From Bugula neritina (taxonomy: Eukaryota; Bryozoa; Gymnolaemata; Cheilostomatida; Bugulidae), in NCBI GenBank assembly GCA_964035545.1, contig OZ037765.1:8522698-8586697 (forward strand): a stretch of DNA of 64,000 nucleotides, in the 5' to 3' direction. Each line of letters begins with the position of its first letter. Position 1 is the stretch's first letter. Shown piece after piece: positions 36,402-45,719 of this stretch. The notes beneath the pieces were generated by a model. The model searched no databases, was not told the origin of the DNA, and worked only from the letters and a program-made list of their open reading frames with translations. The position numbers and the translations under genes are program-made.

Positions 36402-36813
36402 TGTTGTAGATTCGCACAAATATACCCTGTCCTTGTTTATTTTAGAGTTATATTCCCTTGCGCACGTTCCTTTTTTTTTGTTATTATTATTATATGTAAG
36501 CCGAGACTCGTGCGAGGTCGGAGCCCGAAGACGCGATATCGGAGGGGCCTGCCCGAGATCGGGCAGGTCTTCCTCCGATGTCGGTCGGCGGAACTCCGAC
36601 GTTCGCGCGAGTTTCGGTCCCTCATTAAGTGGCGGGAATTTCCCCCTATATAAGTACGAAGTTTTTAACAGAGCAATCAGTCTAACACTGGAGCTCACAG
36701 AGGAAACATCAATAAAGACTATTAGAATCAATATTTTACAAAGACTTTATTTCTATCACAATAACTGGCATGCAGACTACTAGTCTATTCTTATAATCCA
36801 CAAAATCACAACA
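36402..36813 (+). repeat. 5' LTR
   Basis: Begins TGTTGTAG and ends CACAACA. It contains a TATA box (TATATAAG, 36647-36654) and AATAAA (36711-36716), giving a plausible U3-R-U5 layout. A perfect 9-bp-arm hairpin (CCTGCCCGA at 36548-36556, TCGGGCAGG at 36559-36567) lies in U3 among further CCGA/TCGG-rich inverted motifs. Confidence 0.95.
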
Positions 36814-36814
36814 T

Positions 36815-36833
36815 TGGTGGCAGCGGTGGGATT
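36815..36833 (+). promoter_or_regulatory. Primer binding site complementary to tRNA-Leu 3' end
   Basis: TGGTGGCAGCGGTGGGATT starts one nucleotide after the LTR. It is complementary to the CCA end plus acceptor/T-arm of a eukaryotic tRNA-Leu (a 3' end of the form ATCCCACCGCTGCCACCA). This primes minus-strand DNA synthesis. The tRNA match is from general knowledge, not a search. Confidence 0.8.
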
Positions 36834-36885
36834 AGAATAGACTAGTACGACAAGCAGCCATTAGAGAGAAAGAAAGAACAGCACA

Positions 36886-37836
36886 ATGGGGGACGAAGGA
36901 GAAGCAGAAGTCATGGTAGAAGGAGAAGAAGAAGTCATGGTAGAAGGAGAAGAAGAAGGAGAAGGGGACCGTCTCACCATGGAGACTCTCATCGCAGCCC
37001 TCCGGGAGGTCAGCAAGGCCGGGCAGGCAGCACCTGGAGACAGGTATCGCCTGAGGCCCCCGATTTTCGGAGGCGATGGGGACATAGAGCAATTCATCAG
37101 GGAGTTTGAAGAGGTAGCCACCCTCGCCGAATGGCCGGCACCGGTGCGCCTTCTTCACCTCCGTACCTGTCTGACAGGTCAGGCAAAGAGTTATGCTCTG
37201 GGACCCAATACAGCGCACATCTTTCAGGCCCTCAGGTCGCGTTTCGGGCTAACCGCCCGCGCCGCCAGGGACAAATTGCGCACCATACGCCGAGACCGGA
37301 AGACCTCACTCCAAGACCATGCGAACGCTATTGAGGCACTAGTACCAGTAGCCCATAGCGACGACACACCGGCAGCACAAAGAGGTGCTGTGTATGAAGC
37401 CTTCTTCCACACAATCAATAACCCTGGACTACAGCGTTATTACTTGGCAGCCAAGGTCACCACTATAGAGGAAGCCTTAGCCCTGGGCAAGGCTTACTAC
37501 CAAGTGGAGGGACCTCAATGTGCGGATTTCACCGCTTGTCAGATTGAGGAACGACCCGAAGTCGCTAAGCCGGATCAGCCAAACCCACAGGCCGTGGCGG
37601 CTGCTACTACTTCGTCACCTGACCAGATGACCATGCTGATGGACATGGTAAAGGGATTGCAGGCAGAGATGAAACAGATGCAGAGAGAACAGGCTGATAA
37701 ACGAAACCCCCGACCCCGGGGTGAACCAGCCGGTACTACCCACCTCACCTGCTGGGGGTGTGGTGCCAGGGGACATGTACGAAGGCAATGCCCTCACGAA
37801 AGAAGGATGCCTTTAAACACCCGGGGCTCGCGGTAA
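36886..37836 (+). CDS. gag: Retrotransposon Gag polyprotein
   Basis: A 316-residue ORF starting 53 nt after the primer site. It has an acidic Glu/Gly-rich N-tail with two imperfect repeats, a capsid-like helical middle (FGGDGDIEQFIREFEEVA, LRTCLTGQAKSYALG) typical of Ty3/gypsy Gag, and one CCHC zinc knuckle near residue 287 (CWGCGARGHVRRQC, CX2CX4HX4C) for RNA packaging. The last 79 nt overlap pol in the -1 frame. A TTTAAAC heptamer in register with the gag frame lies at 37812-37818, 16 nt before the TAA. The product would form the particle shell. Confidence 0.93.
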   Translation: MGDEGEAEVMVEGEEEVMVEGEEEGEGDRLTMETLIAALREVSKAGQAAPGDRYRLRPPIFGGDGDIEQFIREFEEVATLAEWPAPVRLLHLRTCLTGQAKSYALGPNTAHIFQALRSRFGLTARAARDKLRTIRRDRKTSLQDHANAIEALVPVAHSDDTPAAQRGAVYEAFFHTINNPGLQRYYLAAKVTTIEEALALGKAYYQVEGPQCADFTACQIEERPEVAKPDQPNPQAVAAATTSSPDQMTMLMDMVKGLQAEMKQMQREQADKRNPRPRGEPAGTTHLTCWGCGARGHVRRQCPHERRMPLNTRGSR

Positions 37837-40800
37837 CCTCCGCCAACCGTGAGCCACCAGCCAACCCCATCCGGGAAGAAATGACCCAAGGAGCCTCTTC
37901 CAGGCCAGCCGAGGCTGCGTGGGGACGTTGGAGACCCCAAGGTCTGCCCGACTCTCCAACCCAGCCACCTACGACCCGGATGGGACTCCTAGATGCAGGA
38001 TGGCAGGCACCTCGGAGATCTCGGAGACCGCAAGGTTTACCCGATCCTCCGGCCTGGCCACTCCAAAACCGGTTCGCGGGGTTGCCCGAAGAGGCTGTGG
38101 AGGAAGAATCAGCTTACTCGCAAGAGTATCCAAAGCTACCCTCCCAGCCTCAGAAAACCCCCGTTGTCTGTAAGACGAAGAGGAGGCCCGCTGTAAGGAC
38201 CCAAGAGGTGTCCCCCCCAGAGACTGACCGACCCAGGAGCACCCAGCCGTATGGAAGCAGCTACTTCCTGCCCGGAAAAATTTCGGGTAAAGCTGCCACC
38301 TTCCTGCTGGACACAGGGTGCACTACAAACCTGCTAAGTCGGCGTCTCTTCGACACCCTTGGCGCCCGAGAGCGGGCGAGCCTCGAGCCATACGAAGGAG
38401 CACACGGTACGTTGGCGGACGGATCGTGTATCCCCTTCTACGGCATTATCACACTACCTGGACGAGTCCGTGATCAAGTAATTCACGAGACGTTCATTGT
38501 CAGCCACCTGAAGGAAGACGCCATTCTGGGAATGCCCTTTCTGGAGAAACACCAGTGTCACATGGATTTCCAGAAGTCGGCGGTGGTGATGGCTGGGAAG
38601 GAACTTGCCTGTGTGGACAAGTTTGGTAGGCCCTTGGTGGGCGGAGTCCAGGTAGTGCAGGACTGCATGATTCCAGGGAGATCCCAGGCTACTCTCCGAT
38701 GCAGGGTCAACTGCAAGGAGATCGCCGCACTGGGGGTGGTGGAGGGAACGCACGGAGCAATTCGACTGGCAAACAGCCTAAATCGGCTGGACTGTCGAAG
38801 AGAGCTCCTCGTGCAATGCATCAACCCCTTTGCGGAATCGGTCCGATTATCGGCTGGTGCACTGGTGGGGAAGTACCACTCCATCCATGAGGCGGATGTG
38901 GGTCCGGCACTGGAAACAGTGACCGACACCCAGGGAAACCCCCCTCACAACCACCGAGAAGCAGTCCCGGAGCATGTGGCTGGCTTGTACAGTGGAGCGT
39001 GTGGAAACTGTACGAGTAGTACTGAACGCCAAACACTGGCTCAACTACTCGCGGAGTACAGTGATGTCTTCAGTCGTGGTGATGAAGATATGGGGCTGAC
39101 TAAGGTTATCTCCCACGAGATACCCCTGGCAGCTGGCACCACTCCCATCAGGCAGCCAACCCGACGTCTGGGCCCGGAGAAGGAGAAGGAGGTGAGCCGG
39201 CAGGTGCAAGATCTTCTCGACCGGGATCTGATTGAGCCTGCCCACGGTGCGTGGAGCTCTCCAGTAGTCCTGGTCAAGAAGAAGGATGGTAGCTGGAGGT
39301 TCTGTGTGGACTACCGCAGACTCAACAGCGTTACCATCCAGGACGCTTACCCCCTTCCGCGGATAGATGAGTCTCTGGATGCCCTCGCGGGTAGCAAGTA
39401 CTTCAGTACTCTGGATCTGCTTAGCGGGTACTGGCAAGTACCCCTCAGTCCTGATGCTCAGGACAAAGCAGCATTCATTACCCGCGATGGGCTCTGGAAG
39501 TGGAAAGTACTGCCGTTTGGACTTACGTCCGCCCCGGCAACTTTCCAAAGACTCATGGAGCAGGTCCTCAGTGGGTTACACTGGAAGACCCTCCTAATCT
39601 ATCTGGATGACGTCATTGTCATCTCCCCAGACTTTACGACTCATGTCAGTCGTCTGCGGGAGGTCTTTGACCGACTCCGGGCTGCGGGACTGAAGTTGAA
39701 GCCCTCCAAGTGCGCACTCCTACAGCAAGAAGTCACGTACCTGGGCCATGTGGTTGGCCGTGACGGGGTCGCTACCGACCCAGAGAAGGTACAGGCTGTG
39801 AAGGAGTGGACCGTCCCCCGGGACCTCTCCGAATTACGGGCATTCCTGGGCCTGGTAGGGTACTACAGACAGTACGTACCCGGGTTTGCAGGAGTGGCTC
39901 AACCCTTGAATCGGCTAACCGCAAAGGGGGTCCGGTGGCAGTGGACACAGGAGGAACAACAGGCATTCGACCACCTCAAACAACGGCTAACAGAGGCGCC
40001 AATTCTGGCGTACCCTGACCCAGCCAAAGAGTACATCCTGGACACCGACGCCAGCGACCACAGTGTGGGAGCTGTTCTGTCTCAAGTCCAGGGTGGAAGC
40101 GAGGTGGTCGTGGCTTACTACAGCAAGACTCTCGCGGCCGCCGAGAAAAACTACTGCACCACTAGGAAAGAACTCCTAGCAGTAGTCAAGGCGGTCAAAC
40201 ACTTTCGGCCATATCTGTATGGGAGAACGTTCCGGTTGCGAACAGACCATGCATCACTGATATGGTTGTGTAAACGTGCAGAGCCCTCGAGTCAGGTGGC
40301 CTGTTGGCTAGAGATTCTTGCCGAGTTTTCCTACCGGATAGAGCACCGTGCCGGCAAGAAACACGGGAACGCTGATGGCATGAGTCGCCGACCGGTGGAG
40401 GACTGCAAGCAATGTCTACACATTGAAAAGCGTGATGGGGGACCTGCCCGCCCTGACGTCGAGGCACAGTTGGGAGACAATAACGTCTATTATTGGGAAC
40501 ACGGCCATCTTCGGCCTGAAACCCACTCAGACGACGTCCAGGCACTACGTGCCAACCCCACACTGTACCAGAACGTCAAGGAGCTGTGTCGACTGCAAGA
40601 AACACTCCCTGGATCGGTAGCTGACATTTTCCGAGCCAAGAAAAGAGGCAGCCGACCCTCGGAGGAACAGCAACGGCAGGGAGACGCTGAGTTTCAGTTC
40701 TTCTGCCGCCGCTGGAATTCTCTCCAGATTCGTTCAGACGGCCTCCTAACGATAACACTCGCAGCAGACAACCGACAACAGGAGAGGGATCGCGTCGTAT

Positions 40801-41921
40801 GCCCACGCGCTCTCCGTCGGGAAATCATCTGGGACACCCACAAACAGGCCCATGCGGGAGCCAGTCGGGTCATCAGATGCCTGCAGATGCGATGGTATTG
40901 GCCCGGGATGACCAGGGATGTGCGACTGAGAATTCGGCACTGTGAAGTCTGTCAGGCTAGCAAACACGGGCGCCCCACCGAAACCACGGGTCGGCGCCGG
41001 CTATACGCCGGCCGGCCTTGGCAGGTCGTGGCGGTAGATCTCGTGGGACCCATGCCCACGACCGAAAGGGGAAACTCCTGGATCTTGGTCCTTACAGATC
41101 ACTTCACACGGTGGGCGGATGCCCTGGCTATTCCCGACGCATCGGCACCCACAGTAGCCCGAGTCCTGGACCAGCATGTGTTCTGTTACTTCGGCCTACC
41201 GGAGCAGATACACACCGACCAGGGCGCCCAATTCCAATCACAACTAATGAAAGACCTCTGCCAAGTATGGGGGGTGAACCAGAGTCGGACCACCCCGTAT
41301 CACCCCCAAGGAAATGGGGTGGTTGAAAGAAACAACCGGATGTTGGGTGATGCTCTCCGGAGCCTCTTGTTGGGAAGGAGTCAGGAGGAGTGGGACGTCA
41401 TGCTACCACAGATTATGCGAGCATATCGAAGCACCCCCCACTCCAGCACACAGGAAACACCGAATCTGATGATGTTGGGCCGAGAAACCAGGGTACCAGA
41501 GCACCTCGCGTATCACATTCCCAACCCAGAATTCCCAGTGCACGAGTACGTGGGAAGGTTAGTCGGAATCATGCAGAAAGCTCATGATGCACTGAGAGAG
41601 AAACAGTGGCTGGTACGAACGGAAGATCCCGAGGAACCACCTCTGTATCGCGAAGGGGACTGGGTGTGGATGGTCAGCTACCGCAGGCGGCGCGGACAAT
41701 CGGCTAAATTACAGCCTAAGTTCGTCGGGCCCTACTGCGTGGTAGAGGTTTTACCAAACCATACATATCGTGTGGAACGCTCAGGACAGATATCTGTTCA
41801 AAACGAGCAGCGGTTGAAACCTTACCACGGAAGCCCGGAAGCCGCAGGACAGGCACCACCACTGTTGGAACCAGCACGACAGCCCATCTCCCGTGGGAGG
41901 ATGAATCAACCCCGAGAATAG
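37758..41921 (+). CDS. pol: Retrotransposon Pol polyprotein (protease, RT, RNase H, integrase)
   Basis: Open frame of 1,387 codons, -1 relative to gag, so it is probably made as a Gag-Pol fusion rather than from its own ATG. Order: aspartic protease (FLLDTGCTTNLLS, about residue 183), reverse transcriptase (WRFCVDYRRLNSVT, LPFGLTSAPATFQ, catalytic YLDDVIV near 615), RNase H (ILDTDASDHSVGAVLSQ near 760), integrase with HHCC finger (from about 1027, CEVCQASKHG) and D-D-E core (VAVDLVGPMP near 1092, TDQGAQF near 1152, GVVERNNRM near 1188). The C-terminal region YREGDWVWM...KFVGPYCVVEVL is the usual GPY/F-type integrase tail. All catalytic residues I can check are present. The frame ends at a single TAG (41919-41921) and then stays open through ORF3. 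Confidence 0.97.
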   Translation: MWCQGTCTKAMPSRKKDAFKHPGLAVTSANREPPANPIREEMTQGASSRPAEAAWGRWRPQGLPDSPTQPPTTRMGLLDAGWQAPRRSRRPQGLPDPPAWPLQNRFAGLPEEAVEEESAYSQEYPKLPSQPQKTPVVCKTKRRPAVRTQEVSPPETDRPRSTQPYGSSYFLPGKISGKAATFLLDTGCTTNLLSRRLFDTLGARERASLEPYEGAHGTLADGSCIPFYGIITLPGRVRDQVIHETFIVSHLKEDAILGMPFLEKHQCHMDFQKSAVVMAGKELACVDKFGRPLVGGVQVVQDCMIPGRSQATLRCRVNCKEIAALGVVEGTHGAIRLANSLNRLDCRRELLVQCINPFAESVRLSAGALVGKYHSIHEADVGPALETVTDTQGNPPHNHREAVPEHVAGLYSGACGNCTSSTERQTLAQLLAEYSDVFSRGDEDMGLTKVISHEIPLAAGTTPIRQPTRRLGPEKEKEVSRQVQDLLDRDLIEPAHGAWSSPVVLVKKKDGSWRFCVDYRRLNSVTIQDAYPLPRIDESLDALAGSKYFSTLDLLSGYWQVPLSPDAQDKAAFITRDGLWKWKVLPFGLTSAPATFQRLMEQVLSGLHWKTLLIYLDDVIVISPDFTTHVSRLREVFDRLRAAGLKLKPSKCALLQQEVTYLGHVVGRDGVATDPEKVQAVKEWTVPRDLSELRAFLGLVGYYRQYVPGFAGVAQPLNRLTAKGVRWQWTQEEQQAFDHLKQRLTEAPILAYPDPAKEYILDTDASDHSVGAVLSQVQGGSEVVVAYYSKTLAAAEKNYCTTRKELLAVVKAVKHFRPYLYGRTFRLRTDHASLIWLCKRAEPSSQVACWLEILAEFSYRIEHRAGKKHGNADGMSRRPVEDCKQCLHIEKRDGGPARPDVEAQLGDNNVYYWEHGHLRPETHSDDVQALRANPTLYQNVKELCRLQETLPGSVADIFRAKKRGSRPSEEQQRQGDAEFQFFCRRWNSLQIRSDGLLTITLAADNRQQERDRVVCPRALRREIIWDTHKQAHAGASRVIRCLQMRWYWPGMTRDVRLRIRHCEVCQASKHGRPTETTGRRRLYAGRPWQVVAVDLVGPMPTTERGNSWILVLTDHFTRWADALAIPDASAPTVARVLDQHVFCYFGLPEQIHTDQGAQFQSQLMKDLCQVWGVNQSRTTPYHPQGNGVVERNNRMLGDALRSLLLGRSQEEWDVMLPQIMRAYRSTPHSSTQETPNLMMLGRETRVPEHLAYHIPNPEFPVHEYVGRLVGIMQKAHDALREKQWLVRTEDPEEPPLYREGDWVWMVSYRRRRGQSAKLQPKFVGPYCVVEVLPNHTYRVERSGQISVQNEQRLKPYHGSPEAAGQAPPLLEPARQPISRGRMNQPRE
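37812..37855 (+). promoter_or_regulatory. Predicted -1 ribosomal frameshift signal (gag-pol)
   Basis: Slippery heptamer T TTA AAC (37812-37818) is in the correct register of the gag frame. After a 6-nt spacer (37819-37824) a 9-bp stem forms between 37825-37833 (GGCTCGCGG) and 37847-37855 (CCGTGAGCC), with one G-U pair and a 13-nt loop. Heptamer, spacing and stem match the standard -1 frameshift rule, and pol is in exactly the -1 frame. Confidence 0.82.
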
Positions 41922-43706
41922 GAAATAATAGTTCGCGACCCCAGGGAAGTCCATGACACCTCCGACGCCCCCCCACGGAGCCTGCCACCCACTCTACACA
42001 CCCCTGATTTACCCAGTCAGACCAGCCAACCAGAGACCCCCACTTCGCTAACACCGCCCCCAGAGGACCTTCCTTTGCCACCGACGCCTGTCCCAGACGA
42101 TACTCCAAGTCCACCAAACACCCCACATCAACCAAGCAACCCTACCACCCTTACGCTAGGGAGAGGGAGAAGGGACAAGAAACCGCCGGGTTACCTGGCT
42201 GATTATCACGTGGGATACATGGCTGAACTTCACCCTTCGATTCATTACCCTCAACCAGACTCGAATTCAGATTGTCACCCCGAAATAACCATAAATACAC
42301 TGACTACGCAAGAAAATCAAGACCGAAATTCGGAGGCAGCCCGACACCCGGAGTTGTCTGATTTAGTTGACCACTTGACCAGTCACGTGATCGGCGATCG
42401 CACGAGTTTTAAAATTAAAAATCAAAACTCGGCCATTTGCACTTCAACTTTGAACAAATCAACACGCTATTTTAAATTCAATTTAAAAAGTTTGAAAGAG
42501 ATGGAGCCCGTGACAGTTAATCAGACCCAACTCGCTACGATACCAGGTATTTCTAGCTTACTAGAACCTCCATTCACGGAGTGTAGTAGCTCTCTAGACT
42601 CATTTTCACCCGACTATCAGTGGGAAAATGAGCTGTTCTTTGATCACAAAGGTCAGGACGATGTAGAAGAGTCCCCAGTCCACGACTACCTGCTAGACCA
42701 GGAGGTTGGACGGGTTTCTCTTCGGCTATCACCTGACCTACCCATGTGTCAAAGAGTGCCTTATAAGGAGATGCCGAAATTCGGCACTCCTACGGCCAAG
42801 TCACCAAGCTCTCTGTTTTCTGTTGCAGAAGCCATGGAATGTGAGGAGGTCGGGTCGAGTCGTATCGACTCCCCGGCACCCACAGTTCCCGACCCGGCTG
42901 CTACCAGCCCGCCTGAGGATCCAGCACCAGAGCCTACGCTCACCAACCAGTCGGAAGCAGATACCCCCCCTCCAGCCGACGGTTTCCCGTCCGGTGAGGG
43001 CCCCCAGTTGAAGAGCGAGCCTCCTTACCAACAGCTAGCTCTCCCCCACATCTTGACAGAGCGCCTACACTGGACCACGGCAGAGACCCGTGCCAGGATA
43101 GAGCAGGACTGCGGGGCGGCCGGCAACCGCAAGTGCCGCCAGTGTAGTAAGAAATTTACTACGACCAGGCGACTGCGGGTGCACGTGCCCCAACACTATG
43201 CCAACGTCTTCTGCCCGTGTGGCGAATTCTCTTTTCAGAGAGATTATGTGCTGAGGCATCAGCGCATTGCCCGCTGCCACACGGGCCAGGTGTTTGTGGT
43301 TGACGAGGCGACATTTCCCGAATTTCGGGACTTGATTCTCCCTCACATCGGGGACCCCCATAAACGGGCAACACTCGCCCAGGGATTCCCGGCCTGCCGA
43401 CCATCACAAGATGCTACCGACGACGAGACACCACCTGCGGCCCAGCCAGCCGTCACCCGCCCTCTCCGGGTTGTGTTGGCTAGGGTCGACGGGAATACCC
43501 AGCAGATAGCCAGCCACAAGAGGCGGAGGCGCCAGGACCCTAGGACTCAGGGTTCCACCCCTACCCCAGCAATGCCAGCACGATGCCCCCATGAGACGGA
43601 GGTTCTCCGGCTGCGCCGGCAGGTACGCCGGCTGGAAGATGACATCCACACTGTTCGCCGCCGCCTGGACAGGCTCGAGGGCCGCAGAGGCGACCGTCGC
43701 AACTAA
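41922..43706 (+). CDS. Third retrotransposon ORF, C2H2-type zinc-finger protein of unknown function
   Basis: The frame is the same as pol and open from directly after the TAG to TAA at 43704-43706 (594 codons); the first ATG is at 42075 (543 residues). The N-part is Pro/Thr-rich, then RRDKKPPGYLADYH, which resembles the basic tail often found at Ty3/gypsy Pol C-termini. The middle is acidic and Pro-rich. About residue 353 from the ATG comes a CX2CX12HX3H finger (CRQCSKKF...RVHVPQH) and a second atypical finger (FCPCGEFSF...LRHQRIARCH). The C-end is an Arg/Glu-rich heptad-like coiled coil (LRRQVRRLEDDIHTVRRRL). No envelope-like signal peptide or transmembrane segment is seen. It could be a Pol extension made by readthrough, or a separate nucleic-acid-binding accessory protein. 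I do not recognise a named family. Confidence 0.8.
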   Translation, partial: EIIVRDPREVHDTSDAPPRSLPPTLHTPDLPSQTSQPETPTSLTPPPEDLPLPPTPVPDDTPSPPNTPHQPSNPTTLTLGRGRRDKKPPGYLADYHVGYMAELHPSIHYPQPDSNSDCHPEITINTLTTQENQDRNSEAARHPELSDLVDHLTSHVIGDRTSFKIKNQNSAICTSTLNKSTRYFKFNLKSLKEMEPVTVNQTQLATIPGISSLLEPPFTECSSSLDSFSPDYQWENELFFDHKGQDDVEESPVHDYLLDQEVGRVSLRLSPDLPMCQRVPYKEMPKFGTPTAKSPSSLFSVAEAMECEEVGSSRIDSPAPTVPDPAATSPPEDPAPEPTLTNQSEADTPPPADGFPSGEGPQLKSEPPYQQLALPHILTERLHWTTAETRARIEQDCGAAGNRKCRQCSKKFTTTRRLRVHVPQHYANVFCPCGEFSFQRDYVLRHQRIARCHTGQVFVVDEATFPEFRDLILPHIGDPHKRATLAQGFPACRPSQDATDDETPPAAQPAVTRPLRVVLARVDGNTQQIASHKRRRRQDPRTQGSTPTPAMPARCPHETEVLRLRRQVRRLEDDIHTVRRRLDRLEGRRGDRRN

Positions 43707-43888
43707 AGGCTACCCTACCCTTATTTCCTGACAATCAGCCTGCTCAAAACTTTATTACATTTATATTTTTCTTAGTTCTCTTTGTAAACTTGTGCAACCC
43801 TAGATATTGTCTATTTGTATTATATATATTTGTTTTTTTTTGTTTTTTTTTTTGTATCGGAAAGTGATGCTTTCCAATAGGGGGTGTG

Positions 43889-44300
43889 TGTTGTAGATTC
43901 GCACAAATATACCCTGTCCTTGTTTATTTTAGAGTTATATTCCCTTGCGCACGTTCCTTTTTTTTTGTTATTATTATTATATGTAAGCCGAGACTCGTGC
44001 GAGGTCGGAGCCCGAAGACGCGATATCGGAGGGGCCTGCCCGAGATCGGGCAGGTCTTCCTCCGATGTCGGTCGGCGGAACTCCGACGTTCGCGCGAGTT
44101 TCGGTCCCTCATTAAGTGGCGGGAATTTCCCCCTATATAAGTACGAAGTTTTTAACAGAGCAATCAGTCTAACACTGGAGCTCACAGAGGAAACATCAAT
44201 AAAGACTATTAGAATCAATATTTTACAAAGACTTTATTTCTATCACAATAACTGGCATGCAGACTACTAGTCTATTCTTATAATCCACAAAATCACAACA
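43889..44300 (+). repeat. 3' LTR
   Basis: Same length as the 5' LTR and I see no difference between them. Preceded by a short purine-rich tract (AATAGGGGGTG, ending 43886). TATATAAG lies at 44134-44141 and AATAAA at 44198-44203. Followed directly by the ATAT target duplication. Confidence 0.95.
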
Positions 44301-45719
44301 ATATGAATATCAAGCTCATTAACCAAATTCGATATTAATTATAATATTATATTAATATATTATATTAATATGATTTATTAAATTTAATACGTTTGAATTC
44401 TTTTAAAGACATAGAACACTTGAAAACACTCAAAGTTATAGAAGTACCTCATTATTCATCAGTTTTACAGTGTAAACTTAATGTTAGGTGGTGATTGTGT
44501 TGATTTTTTACTTTTTTTATATGGACCCTCTTGGGTCTCTCCGAGACACTGCTTTGATGATTGCAGCGTTTGTGGGTTCATCATTTATAAGTTCATCGTA
44601 AGCAGATGTGATCGATTTGTGTTTTTCCTCATGGGACAGAAGGCGAAGCAACAGAGCATGTCTTATTTTTGTTCTTCTCTCTGTTAGGTTTTCTAGTTCT
44701 AGCTGCTCACAAGCTGCTGTCACACTATCCCTCCCTTTGAGGGTTGATATAAATCTTATGATTCCGTGTTGCACCATCTCAATGCCATTTATTAGATAAT
44801 TTAATGTGGTATCCCAAACAGAAGCTGCATATTTAATATGCGGTTTACATAGGCTTGTGTAAGCAAGGAGACAAGCGGAAGCAGGGGTATCATGCAGTGC
44901 GCGTTTAATCATGCTCAACTGTTTTTTGGTTTTTCCAATTTTACTCTGAATGTGTTTGTTAAACTTCAAGTCCGAATAAAGAATGACGCCCAGGTAGCAA
45001 GTCTCCTGCACAATTTCTAGGTTTGTCTTGTTTAGCACATAGCTGGTATCAGAGAAGTTTATTGAACTGCCCTGAACATTTATCAGCATTGAAGGACATG
45101 CAGCACATATTTGCCCATTGTAAAGTGCTTACACATTGTTTTGAAATCTCAATTTATCTTGAGCATTGTTGACCACCTGATAAATGAAGGTGTCATCGAC
45201 AAATAGACTCATGTTGCAATCAACGGATCCGGCAAATCATTAATGTAGGCTAGGAAGAGGGTAGGGCCTAGCACTGACCCCTGACGAACCCCAAAAGTTA
45301 CAGGCAGCTCATATGAAAGTTGCCTTTTAATCCTCACTTTTTGTTTGCGGTCCATAAGGAAGTCATGAATCCATTTCACTATCTGTGTACTCACATTAGG
45401 AATGTTAAATAGTTTTTGCATTAGGGGTTTGTGTGAAACTTTGTCAAACGCCTTTCCAAAGACATGAACTACTGCATGAATATTATCACCTTTGTCTAAA
45501 TGCCTAGCAATGTCGTGATATGTGCCACATAATTGTGTCTCACATGACAGCCCCTTACGAAATCCATGCTGTCTGTTACACGAGATATTCTGCTTATTTA
45601 CGCCTTGTAATAAATGCAAAGCTTGCCAAAATAACCATTTCTTGTTTCAGTAAAATAAATTTGCATTTATTTTAGGCTCTAAATTTTTAATCCCAGTTAT
45701 CGTATACATAGATGAAATT
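44301..45719. other. Intergenic region between LTR element and srGAP gene
   Basis: Apart from the LINE fragment (44517-45619), it is AT-rich. The srGAP first coding exon begins at 45720; its 5' UTR and promoter are not recognisable. Confidence 0.45.
44517..45619 (-). pseudogene. Decayed non-LTR (LINE) reverse transcriptase, 5'-truncated
   Basis: Minus strand, 45619 to 45209: RT motifs QHGFRKGLSCETQL, KAFDKVSHKPLMQKL and FGVRQGSVLGPTLFLAYINDLP. The frame then breaks; the catalytic FVDD motif is read in another frame at about 45200, and SFNADKC in a third frame near 45100. The thumb/C-terminal region (YLGVILYSDLKFNKHI, CKPHIKYAASVWD) continues to 44517. At least two frameshifts make it non-functional. 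Motifs fit the CR1/Jockey type of LINEs. The 5' part is absent; the ends are not sharply defined. Confidence 0.88.

Larger units (their letters stand above)
36402..44300 (+). mobile_element. Ty3/gypsy LTR retrotransposon, apparently intact and recent
   Basis: A 7,899-bp element with 412-bp LTRs (36402-36813 and 43889-44300) that I read as identical, TG...CA ends, and an ATAT duplication (36398-36401 and 44301-44304). Order is LTR, tRNA-Leu primer site, gag, pol (protease, RT, RNase H, integrase), a third ORF, purine-rich tract, LTR. The RT-before-integrase order makes it Ty3/gypsy. The element is much more GC-rich than the host DNA around it. Identical LTRs imply insertion too recent for divergence to accumulate. 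No frame-disrupting mutation is seen except, possibly, the TAG between pol and ORF3. Confidence 0.97.

Noticed and set aside
36336-36783. ORFs inside the LTR on both strands
   Set aside because: Duplicated in both LTRs and overlapping U3/R signals; no domain.
38454-39548. Several antisense ORFs of 70-170 residues opposite pol
   Set aside because: Shadow frames of the GC-rich pol gene with no recognisable domain.
42075-43706. Third retrotransposon ORF as an envelope gene
   Set aside because: No signal peptide, transmembrane segment or cleavage site; it has zinc fingers and a coiled coil instead.
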